Source: Prevotellaceae bacterium UBA2738
Lineage (GTDB): Bacteria > Bacteroidota > Bacteroidia > Bacteroidales > Bacteroidaceae
Length of the DNA: 32,885 nucleotides
Assembly (NCBI GenBank): GCA_002353585.1
Contig: DEJW01000029.1
Location: forward strand, 38,968-71,852
Direction: 5' to 3'
Every line of letters starts with the position of its first letter. Positions within the stretch are counted from its first letter, which is position 1. The position numbers and the translations under genes were made by a program. The notes beneath the pieces were generated by a model, which saw only the letters and a list, made by a program, of their open reading frames with translations, did no database searches and was not told the origin of the DNA. This document shows positions 25,256 to 32,840 of the stretch, in pieces.

Positions 25256-25299
25256 TAGCATCAGTCAGGCTTTAGAACAGGCCTTTCTGGTGCTATTTT
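25256..25299 (+). terminator. Terminator after yebC
   Basis: TAGCATCAG (25256-25264) pairs with CTGGTGCTA with one mismatch, and an inner AGGC/GCCT pair strengthens the stem. A T-rich run (ATTTTCTTTTC) follows. It lies 16 nt after the yebC stop. Confidence 0.75.
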
Positions 25300-25346
25300 C
25301 TTTTCTTATTTATCCACCTTACAACCAAAACCACACCTAAACACTT

Positions 25347-27944
25347 ATGAGACAATTACTTTCCCTTATCCTTTTGTCTGCAATATCACTGTTTGCCAAA
25401 GCCGACAACTGGAACGACGCTCTTTATAAGCAGATTGAGTCACGCATTGTTGCCCCAACATTCAAGGCAAAGGAATATAAGGTAACAAAATATGGTGCTT
25501 CACCAAAGGCTACAGCAGAGAAAAACCAGAAAGCCATCAACAAGGCTATCGAGAAATGTTCAAAGGCTGGAGGCGGAAAGGTCGTTATACCTGCTGGCGA
25601 ATACCTCACTGGCGCCATTCGTCTGGAGAGCAACGTCAACCTTGAGTTGCAGAAGGGAGCAAAGATAATCTTTGCCTTCCAGCCAGAGCTCTATCCTAAC
25701 GTCGTAACACGTTGGGAGGGACTGGACTGCATCAACTACTCTCCCTGCATCTATGCCTACAAGGCACAAAACATAGCCGTAACGGGTGAAGGCACTATCG
25801 ACGGCAATGGCAGCAACGACACCTGGTGGCAATGGTGTGGTGCCAAGAAGTACGGATATGAGGAGGGCAAGACCGTAGAATGCCAGAACCACATACCATA
25901 TAAAGGTATAGAGAAATATGAGAAGAACGCTGAGGGCAAGGCGCTCTCTAACCGTCAGGCTCTGCAGAAGATGATGGACGACGGTGTGCCTACCGACCAG
26001 CGCGTGTTTGGCATGAGTCACGGCTTGCGTCCTCAGCTCGTGAATTTCGTAAATTGTGAAAACATCCTCATCGAGGGTGTCAAGATGGTCAACTCACCTT
26101 TCTGGGTGATGCACCCTCTGTTCTCTAAGAATATCACCATACGCAGGGTGACCGTTATCAATGAAGGTCCTAACGGCGACGGTTGCGACCCTGAGTCTTG
26201 TGAGGATGTGCTGATTGAGGATTGTATCTTCCACACTGGCGACGACTGCATCGCCATCAAGTCTGGACGCAATGCCGACGGTCATCGCACCCCTATCCCA
26301 TCACAGAATATCATCGTCAGAGGCTGTTCTATGGAAGACGGCCATGGCGGTGTGGTCCTTGGCAGTGAAACATCAGCAGGCGTGAAGAATGTCTTTGCCG
26401 AAAACTGCAAGATGGACTCCCCTAATCTCGACAGGGTGTTGCGCATCAAGACCAACTCTTGCCGAGGTGGTGTGACTGAGAATATCTACATGCGCAACGT
26501 AACCGTTGGACAATGCAAGGAAGCCGTTATGCGCATCAACCTCAACTACGAGCCTCGCGAGGCTTCACCACGCGGCTTTATTCCTGTAGTGCGTAATGTG
26601 TATATGAGCAATGTGACCAGCCAGAAATCTCGCTATGGTGTGCGCATCGACGGACTCGAGGACCAGTCACAGATTTATAATATCAACATCACCGACTGCG
26701 ACTTTGAGGGTGTTACCGATAAGCCTATCATCTACTCTGGACGTTCTCACGACATACATTTCAACAATCTCGTCATCAATGGCGAGAAAGTGCTGGAGCA
26801 GCCTCCTTTCAAGCGCTATTCAGAGTGGATGGCATGGAGCGAGATGCAGAGAGTACCTAACCCCATACACCTCGATTTCAACAACGCCCAGAAGCGTCCT
26901 AAGGGCAGGTGGAATTATGGCATAGGTCTGGAGTTAGAGGCTATCTTCGACTGCTACAAAGCCTATGGCGACACCATCTTCTCTAATTATGTGGCAAAAT
27001 ACCCTGGTCTCATGGTGCATGAAGACAGTTCGGTAGAGGGCTACGACTATGACGAGTTCAACCTCGACAACATCCGTCCTGCACGTCTCCTGTTGCAGTA
27101 TAACCGTCTCTTCCCTCAGGACAAGGTGAGCAAGGCTCTGCCTGTCTTCTTCAAGCAGCTTGAGAACCACCCTCGCACCAAGGAGGGCGTTTGGTGGCAC
27201 AAGAAGATTTACGCTAATCAGGTATGGCTCGACGGCATCTATATGGGTTTGCCTTTCTACACACTCTCTGCTCAGGAACTCAAGGGCAAGAAGCAGGCAA
27301 AGAAGTACTATGACGATGCTGTTGACCAGGTAACCAAGACCTTCCGTCGCACCTATGATGCCAAGACTGGTCTTTGGAAGCATGCTTGGGACGAGACCCA
27401 CTCTATGTTCTGGGCAGACAAGCAGACAGGACTCTCTAAGCACACCTGGGCAAGGGCTATGGGTTGGTTTGTTATGGCTATGACTGAGATACTCGACGCT
27501 CTGCCTCAGGACTATGCTCGTCGTGGCGAGGTAATCAACATCCTCCACCAAGCTATGACGGCAGCTGTGAAGTATCAGGACAAGGAAAGCGGACTGTGGT
27601 ATGACGTGATGGATGTAACCTCTGACAAGAACTATCTCGAGTCCACTGCATCAGCTATGTTCACCTATGTTCTGCTCAAGGGCTCTCGTCTGGGCTATCT
27701 GCCTGAACCAGAGTTTAAGGCTGCTGGCGTGAGGGGCTACAACGCTATCCTCGAGCGCATGATTAAGGTGAACCCTGACCAGACCATCTCGCTCACCGAC
27801 TGCTGTGCTGTCTCTGGTCTTGGTCCTGACAGCAATCCAAAGCGCGACGGCACTTTCGAGTATTACATGTCTGAACCGATACGCGACAACGACCCTAAGG
27901 GCGTAGGTCCGTTCATCTGGGCTGCTCTCGAAATGGAGAGATAA
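25347..27944 (+). CDS. Secreted GH28-GH105 fusion (polygalacturonase + unsaturated rhamnogalacturonyl hydrolase)
   Basis: An 865-residue protein with signal peptide MRQLLSLILLSAISLFAKAD. Residues 45-475 form a GH28 parallel beta-helix with the four hallmark motifs: NGD (276-278), GDD (298-300), GHG (332-334) and RIK (366-368). Residues about 490-865 form a GH105 (alpha/alpha)6 barrel, with the catalytic Asp629 in QVWLDGIYM, then DETHSMFW, KHTWARAMGW and YLESTASAMF. GH28 hydrolyses galacturonan or rhamnogalacturonan; GH105 removes the unsaturated uronic acid left by lyases. One secreted chain could act on both ends of pectin fragments. No SusC/SusD, lyase or regulator lies beside it, so it is not in a visible polysaccharide utilisation locus. 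Confidence 0.94.
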   Translation: MRQLLSLILLSAISLFAKADNWNDALYKQIESRIVAPTFKAKEYKVTKYGASPKATAEKNQKAINKAIEKCSKAGGGKVVIPAGEYLTGAIRLESNVNLELQKGAKIIFAFQPELYPNVVTRWEGLDCINYSPCIYAYKAQNIAVTGEGTIDGNGSNDTWWQWCGAKKYGYEEGKTVECQNHIPYKGIEKYEKNAEGKALSNRQALQKMMDDGVPTDQRVFGMSHGLRPQLVNFVNCENILIEGVKMVNSPFWVMHPLFSKNITIRRVTVINEGPNGDGCDPESCEDVLIEDCIFHTGDDCIAIKSGRNADGHRTPIPSQNIIVRGCSMEDGHGGVVLGSETSAGVKNVFAENCKMDSPNLDRVLRIKTNSCRGGVTENIYMRNVTVGQCKEAVMRINLNYEPREASPRGFIPVVRNVYMSNVTSQKSRYGVRIDGLEDQSQIYNINITDCDFEGVTDKPIIYSGRSHDIHFNNLVINGEKVLEQPPFKRYSEWMAWSEMQRVPNPIHLDFNNAQKRPKGRWNYGIGLELEAIFDCYKAYGDTIFSNYVAKYPGLMVHEDSSVEGYDYDEFNLDNIRPARLLLQYNRLFPQDKVSKALPVFFKQLENHPRTKEGVWWHKKIYANQVWLDGIYMGLPFYTLSAQELKGKKQAKKYYDDAVDQVTKTFRRTYDAKTGLWKHAWDETHSMFWADKQTGLSKHTWARAMGWFVMAMTEILDALPQDYARRGEVINILHQAMTAAVKYQDKESGLWYDVMDVTSDKNYLESTASAMFTYVLLKGSRLGYLPEPEFKAAGVRGYNAILERMIKVNPDQTISLTDCCAVSGLGPDSNPKRDGTFEYYMSEPIRDNDPKGVGPFIWAALEMER

Positions 27945-27972
27945 TAATTTCTAATTCATAATTTCTAATTTC
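27945..27972. repeat. Heptamer array (TAATTTC)x4 before ettA
   Basis: Units TAATTTC, TAATTCA, TAATTTC, TAATTTC start directly after the pectinase stop codon and end 10 nt before the GTG start of ettA. Confidence 0.9.
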
Positions 27973-27982
27973 TAATTAACTC

Positions 27983-29695
27983 GTGGCAACAGTTGACGAC
28001 AAGAAAATAATCTTCTCGATGGTGGGAGTATCTAAGATAATCCCACAGAATCAGAAGCAGGTATTAAAGAACATCTACCTCTCTTTCTTCTACGGAGCAA
28101 AGATTGGTATCGTAGGTCTTAACGGCGCAGGTAAATCTACGCTTATGAAGATTATCGCTGGACTTGACGATAAGTTTCAGGGCGAGGTGGTATGGAGCCC
28201 GGGCTATTCCGTGGGCTACCTGCCTCAGGACCCTCCGCTCGATGAGTCAAAGACAGTATTAGAAAATGTACGCGAGGGCGTGAAGCATGTCTATGATGCC
28301 CTCAAGGAGTATGACGAGATAAACGAGAAGTTTGGTCAGGAGGAGTATTACGGCGACCCTGACAAGATGGACAAGCTCATGCAGCGTCAGGCTGAGGTGC
28401 AGGACATCATCGACTCCACCGATGCCTGGAATATGGACTCCAAACTGGAGCGCGCCATGGCTGCTCTCAACTGTCCTCAGGGCGACAGTTCGGTAAAGAA
28501 CCTTTCTGGCGGCGAGCGTCGTCGTGTGGCTTTGTGCAAACTCCTTCTGCAGAAGCCTGACGTACTCCTGCTCGACGAGCCTACCAACCACCTCGATGCT
28601 GAGTCCATCGACTGGCTCGAGCAACACCTGCAGCAGTATGAGGGCACCGTCATTGCTGTTACCCACGACCGTTATTTCCTTGACGATGTGTCTGAGTGGA
28701 TTCTCGAGCTCGATCGTGGCGAGGGCATTCCTTGGAAGGGCAATTACTCTTCTTGGCTCGACCAGAAGACCAAGCGCATGGCTCAGGAGGAGAAGACAGC
28801 CTCTAAGCGCCAAAAGGCTCTGCAGCGTGAGTTGGAGTGGATTCGCATGGCACCCAAGGCACGTCAGGCTAAGGGTAAGGCACGTCTTAACTCTTATGAT
28901 GCTATGCTCAATGAGGAGACCAAAGAGCGTGAAGAACGCCTTGAGATATTCATTCCTAACGGTCCTCGTCTTGGCAACAAGGTTATAGAGGCTAAGGATG
29001 TCTGCAAGTCATTCCCTCAGGCTGACGGCACTGAGAAGGTGCTGATGAAGAACCTCAACTTCATGCTTCCTCCTAACGGCATCGTGGGCGTGATAGGTCC
29101 TAACGGTGCAGGCAAGACCACCCTCTTCCGTCTTATCATGGGACTGGAGACACCTGACTCAGGTACCTTCGAGGTTGGCGAGACTGTCAAGCTTGCCTAT
29201 GTTGACCAGCAGCATATCGACATCGACCCTAAGAAGTCTGTCTATGACGTTATCTCTCAGGGTGTTGAGACATTCCGCATGGGAGGTCGCGATGTCAACG
29301 CTCGTGCCTACCTCTCACGCTTCAATTTCTCTGGCAACGACCAGGGCAAACTCTGTGGTGTGCTCTCTGGTGGTGAGCGTAACCGTCTGCAACTGGCTCT
29401 CGCCCTGAAGCAGGAGGGCAATGTGCTCCTGCTCGACGAGCCCACCAACGATATTGATGTCAACACCCTCCGTGCTCTTGAGGAAGGTCTCGAGAATTTC
29501 GCTGGCTGTGCTGTGGTCATCTCCCACGACCGTTGGTTCCTCGACCGTATCTGTACCCACATCCTTGCCTACGAAGGCGATGGCAACATATTCTTCTTCG
29601 AGGGCTCATACTCTGACTATGAGATCAACAAGGCTCGCCGCTTGGGCACTGACGAGATAAAGCGACCACGATACCGTAAGCTAATGGAAGACTAA
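27983..29695 (+). CDS. ettA: Energy-dependent translational throttle protein EttA (ABC-F)
   Basis: A 570-residue ABC-F ATPase with no membrane segments. NBD1 Walker A is GLNGAGKS (45-52), with signature LSGGERRRVAL and Walker B LLLDEPTNHLDAES. The PtIM linker, rich in K, R and E, lies at about 255-315. NBD2 has GPNGAGKTT, LSGGERNRLQLAL and DEPTNDIDVNTLRALE. Long stretches such as FEGTVIAVTHDRYFLD-like and WILELDRGEGIPWKGNYSSW match EttA specifically. EttA binds the ribosomal E site and gates the first elongation steps according to energy level. The start is GTG at 27983, directly after a heptamer array. The gene is separated from mutS2 by only a 50-nt array. Confidence 0.96.
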   Translation: MATVDDKKIIFSMVGVSKIIPQNQKQVLKNIYLSFFYGAKIGIVGLNGAGKSTLMKIIAGLDDKFQGEVVWSPGYSVGYLPQDPPLDESKTVLENVREGVKHVYDALKEYDEINEKFGQEEYYGDPDKMDKLMQRQAEVQDIIDSTDAWNMDSKLERAMAALNCPQGDSSVKNLSGGERRRVALCKLLLQKPDVLLLDEPTNHLDAESIDWLEQHLQQYEGTVIAVTHDRYFLDDVSEWILELDRGEGIPWKGNYSSWLDQKTKRMAQEEKTASKRQKALQRELEWIRMAPKARQAKGKARLNSYDAMLNEETKEREERLEIFIPNGPRLGNKVIEAKDVCKSFPQADGTEKVLMKNLNFMLPPNGIVGVIGPNGAGKTTLFRLIMGLETPDSGTFEVGETVKLAYVDQQHIDIDPKKSVYDVISQGVETFRMGGRDVNARAYLSRFNFSGNDQGKLCGVLSGGERNRLQLALALKQEGNVLLLDEPTNDIDVNTLRALEEGLENFAGCAVVISHDRWFLDRICTHILAYEGDGNIFFFEGSYSDYEINKARRLGTDEIKRPRYRKLMED

Positions 29696-29744
29696 CTCTC
29701 AACTTTCAACTCTCAACTCTCAACTTTCAACTCTCAACTCTCAA
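29696..29744. repeat. Heptamer array (CTc/tTCAA)x7 between ettA and mutS2
   Basis: Seven units (CTCTCAA or CTTTCAA), 49 nt, occupy the whole gap from the ettA stop to the TTG start of mutS2. The longest array in the window. Confidence 0.95.
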
Positions 29745-29745
29745 C

Positions 29746-32454
29746 TTGATTTACCCCGATAACTTTGAAAAGAAGATAGGATTCTCTGAAATCCGCAAGA
29801 TGCTGCGAGGCAACTGCCTGTGCACCCTCGGATGGGAGTGTGTGGGCGATATGGCGTTTATGGACGACTCTGAGCTCATCAACACCCGCTTGGCAGAGAT
29901 TCGCGAGTTTCGCAGAATACGCGAGGAGGAAGACGACTTTCCCCTCAACTTCTTCTTTGATGTCAGGCAGAGCGTTGCCCGTCTCAAGTTAAAGGGTACC
30001 CACATGGAGGAACAGGAACTCTTCGACCTCATGCGATGCCTTATCACCATTGCCGAGATAAAGCAGTTCCTTGCCCCCAAGGATGAGGGCGATGCTCCCT
30101 CCTACCCACACCTTCATGCCCTGTCTGAGGATGTTCGCACCTTCCGCGACGATATAAGGAGCATACAGGCTATACTCGACAAGTTCGGACATATCAAGGA
30201 CCAGGCATCCTCCACCCTCTTCCACATCCGTCTGGAACAGAAAAAGATGGAGGGCAATGTCTCTCGCACTCTCAATGCCATACTGCGTTCGGCTCAGGCT
30301 GAGGGTCATGTCGATAAGGATGTCACACCCACCATGCGCGACGGAAGACTTGTCATCCCCATCCAGCCAGCCATGAAACGCAAGATCCAGGGCATAGTGC
30401 ACGATGAGTCAGCCACTGGCAAAACTCTCTTCCTCGAACCCACCGCTGTGGTGGAGGCAAACAACCGTATTCGTGAACTGGAGGCTGAAGAGAAACGAGA
30501 GATAATCCGCATCCTCACTGAGATGAGCGACAAACTGCGCCCTGATGCTGATGGCATCTTAGAGTCTGTGAAGTTCCTTGCCCAGATAGACTTCATTCAG
30601 GCTAAGGCACAACTTGCCGAGCAGTTCGATGCCTTCGAACCCGAGGTGCTCCCCTATCCCCACATCGACTGGATTCGCGCCATCCACCCCCTGCTGCAGG
30701 AATCCCTTCAGCGTCAGGGCAAGAGCGTAGTGCCGCTTGATATAGAGCTGAAATCAGACTCACCCCTAACCAACTCCCCTCTAATCCCCTCGTTTCCCGA
30801 GGGGCAGAAACTCTTGGAGAGAGGGGGACAAAATGCATCTTCTACTGTTAATAATAGTAGCAATGGTAATTCCTCCCCTCTCTTAAAGAGATGGGCTGGG
30901 GGTGAGTCCAGGTCTGTTATCCTCATCATCTCTGGTCCTAATGCAGGGGGCAAATCCGTCTGCTTGAAGACCGTCGGCTTGCTGCAGTATATGTTGCAGT
31001 GTGGACTCTCCATCCCAGTGGGCGACCGTAGCACCTGTGGCACCTTCCGTAACATAATGATAGACATCGGCGACCAGCAGAGCATCGAAGACGACCTCTC
31101 CACCTACTCGTCCCACCTTCTCAACATGAAGACGATGATTCGCCATGCCAACGAACACACCCTGCTGCTCATCGACGAGTTTGGCACAGGCACCGAACCC
31201 CAGATAGGTGGAGCCATAGCCGAAGCCGTCCTCCGTCAGTTCTGCGCCCATAGCGCCTGGGGCATCATCACCACCCACTACCAGAATCTCAAGGACTATG
31301 CCACGAGACAGGAAGAAGTTCCCGTTCTTCGCCAAGGCTCAGGCGAGCAGAGCTCGGAACCCGTTAACGTTCCCGTTTCCAAAGTCCTCAACGGTGCCAT
31401 GCTCTACGACCGTCATGAGATGAAGGCACTCTTCCAGTTGCAGACAGGTCGTCCAGGCTCTTCCTTCGCCATCGAGATAGCACGCAAGACGGGACTGCCT
31501 GAGGAGGTTATCAAGGATGCCTCCGACATCGTGGGACAAGACTACATACAGTCTGATAAATACCTGCAGGACATAGTGCGCGACAAGCGTTACTGGGAGC
31601 GCAAACGTGAGACCGTTCACCAGCGCGAGAAGGACATCGAGAAGACCATCACGCGCTATGAGTCGTCAGTTGAGGAGATAGAGAAAGAGCGCAAGGCTAT
31701 CCTTCGCAGAGCCAAGGAGCAGGCTGAGGAACTGCTTCGCGAGGCAAACCGTAGAATAGAACACACCATCCGCAAGATACGCGAGGCTGAAGCTGAGCGC
31801 GAGGCAACCCGTCGTCTGCGTGAAGACCTCAACGACTTCAAGTCTGAGGTGCAGACCATCGACAGCACCCAGACCGATGCTGCCATCGAAAAGAAGATGC
31901 AGCAAATCATCGCACGCAAAGAACGACAGGCTAAGCGAAAGGCGGAGAAAAAAGACTCACCCCTAACCCCTCTCTTGAATAGAGGGGAACAAAATGCCCC
32001 TGCTAAGTCTGATAGTAATTCCTCCCCTCTCTCCAAGAGAGGGGCTGGGGGTGAGTCTAAACTCTCCCCCAAGCTTGCAGCCCTGCTCGACCACTGGCAG
32101 GGAGGAGGCGAAATCAAGGAAGACAGCAGGCTCAACAAACCTCAGAGCTCCGACCTCCAACCTCTGGCCTCAAACCTTACCCGCCAGGTCATCGATGCCC
32201 ACAAGCAGAATTTCCGTCAGGAGATAGACGTTCGCGGTTTGCGAGGCGACGAGGCACTGCTTGAGGTTCAGCACTTCATCGACGATGCCATCCTCATAGG
32301 TTCCCACACTGTGCGCATCCTGCACGGCAAGGGCAACGGCATCCTCCGCGAACTCATCCGCAACTACCTCAATGCCCTCCCCAATGTCATCGGCTGTCGC
32401 GATGAGCACATCCAGTTCGGAGGCTCAGGCATCACCGTCGTTGACCTCGGATAA
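29746..32454 (+). CDS. mutS2: Endonuclease/ribosome-rescue factor MutS2
   Basis: A 902-residue MutS2: core/lever region 1-337, ATPase with Walker A GPNAGGKS (397-404) and Walker B LLIDEFGTG (Asp477-Glu478), coiled coil (about 600-735), and Smr domain 826-902 with DVRG and HGKGNG motifs. It lacks the MutS mismatch-recognition domain. MutS2 was described as suppressing recombination and, in Bacillus, as acting on collided ribosomes. The start is TTG at 29746, next to a heptamer array. Two palindromic elements are read in frame as residues 338-388 and 737-771; without these the length is about 816, near normal. A degenerate heptamer array precedes the Smr domain. Confidence 0.96.
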   Translation: MIYPDNFEKKIGFSEIRKMLRGNCLCTLGWECVGDMAFMDDSELINTRLAEIREFRRIREEEDDFPLNFFFDVRQSVARLKLKGTHMEEQELFDLMRCLITIAEIKQFLAPKDEGDAPSYPHLHALSEDVRTFRDDIRSIQAILDKFGHIKDQASSTLFHIRLEQKKMEGNVSRTLNAILRSAQAEGHVDKDVTPTMRDGRLVIPIQPAMKRKIQGIVHDESATGKTLFLEPTAVVEANNRIRELEAEEKREIIRILTEMSDKLRPDADGILESVKFLAQIDFIQAKAQLAEQFDAFEPEVLPYPHIDWIRAIHPLLQESLQRQGKSVVPLDIELKSDSPLTNSPLIPSFPEGQKLLERGGQNASSTVNNSSNGNSSPLLKRWAGGESRSVILIISGPNAGGKSVCLKTVGLLQYMLQCGLSIPVGDRSTCGTFRNIMIDIGDQQSIEDDLSTYSSHLLNMKTMIRHANEHTLLLIDEFGTGTEPQIGGAIAEAVLRQFCAHSAWGIITTHYQNLKDYATRQEEVPVLRQGSGEQSSEPVNVPVSKVLNGAMLYDRHEMKALFQLQTGRPGSSFAIEIARKTGLPEEVIKDASDIVGQDYIQSDKYLQDIVRDKRYWERKRETVHQREKDIEKTITRYESSVEEIEKERKAILRRAKEQAEELLREANRRIEHTIRKIREAEAEREATRRLREDLNDFKSEVQTIDSTQTDAAIEKKMQQIIARKERQAKRKAEKKDSPLTPLLNRGEQNAPAKSDSNSSPLSKRGAGGESKLSPKLAALLDHWQGGGEIKEDSRLNKPQSSDLQPLASNLTRQVIDAHKQNFRQEIDVRGLRGDEALLEVQHFIDDAILIGSHTVRILHGKGNGILRELIRNYLNALPNVIGCRDEHIQFGGSGITVVDLG
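30757..30908. repeat. Palindromic element copy 1 inside mutS2
   Basis: A 152-nt element with terminal inverted repeats: it starts GACTCACCCCTAACC and ends GGGCTGGGGGTGAGTC. The arms pair over roughly 35 nt, interrupted in the left arm by extra sequence containing a CCCCTCG/CGAGGGG hairpin (30786-30804). It is read in frame as residues 338-388, ending 8 residues before the ATPase Walker A motif. Confidence 0.9.
31954..32057. repeat. Palindromic element copy 2 inside mutS2
   Basis: A 104-nt simpler copy with the same ends (GACTCACCCC and GGGGGTGAGTC) and near-perfect arms of about 35 nt, each holding a smaller CCCTCTCT/AGAGAGGG-type palindrome. It is read in the same phase as copy 1, as residues 737-771 between the coiled coil and the Smr domain. 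Confidence 0.93.
32140..32174. repeat. Degenerate in-gene heptamer array x5 in mutS2
   Basis: Units CCTCAGA, GCTCCGA, CCTCCAA, CCTCTGG, CCTCAAA are in frame and encode residues about 799-810, before the Smr domain. They resemble the g/cCTCAAA array of mnmE but are more diverged. Confidence 0.65.
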
Positions 32455-32490
32455 GTACAAAGGACAAGGTGACAAAGTACAAAGAACAAA
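32455..32490. repeat. 7/8-nt tandem array after mutS2
   Basis: Units GTACAAA, GGACAAG, GTGACAAA, GTACAAA, GAACAAA start right after the mutS2 stop. This ACAA-core type is shared with 15219-15248. Confidence 0.8.
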
Positions 32491-32503
32491 GAAAAACAAC
32501 ATG

Positions 32504-32757
32504 GCAACATTCGCAACATTCGCAACATTTTCAAATTGAGGGGTGTCATTAATAGTGACACACCTAAAAGGGTGTCACGTTTCGTTACTCCCCTGCAAGG
32601 GGTGTCGCGTTTCGCGACGGTGCCTTGGGCAGTATCCCAAATTGGGAGGGTGCATAGTCAAACAGTGCACTGATTTGGTGCAGTGGTATTAGAAAAAGGT
32701 TGCGAAAGTTGCGAAAGTTGCTCATGCAGAAAATGTTGCGAATGTTGCGAATGTTGC
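32504..32757. repeat. Inverted-repeat element with 9-nt tandem arms and internal hairpins
   Basis: A 28-nt arm at 32504-32531, built of three CAACATTCG-type 9-mers, is perfectly complementary to 32730-32757. The interior (about 200 nt) holds a series of small hairpins and another 9-mer tandem array, GTTGCGAAA x2 plus GTTGCTCAT (32699-32725). I find no gene in it. It could be a structured RNA, a miniature mobile element or a recombination substrate. The 431-nt stretch from 32455 to the window end contains no believable protein gene. Confidence 0.85.
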
Positions 32758-32840
32758 GCATGAGTTTTTGAGGATGGCTGAAGAGAAAGAGGGGGAAGAA
32801 CTGATAAGCAGAATGGTTCTATAAGGAAAGAGGGGGAACT

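Noticed and set aside
29696..29744. CRISPR array
   Set aside because: Units are only 7 nt with no spacers, and no cas genes lie nearby.
30757..32057. mutS2 as a pseudogene disrupted by repeats
   Set aside because: The frame stays open through both elements, and the ATPase and Smr motifs are complete.
31656..32138. Long antisense ORFs opposite mutS2 and other genes
   Set aside because: They are shadows of clear, conserved genes; codon bias and domain content support only the sense frames.
32504..32757. Insertion sequence
   Set aside because: There are inverted arms, but no transposase ORF and no flanking target duplication that I can see; at most a non-autonomous element.
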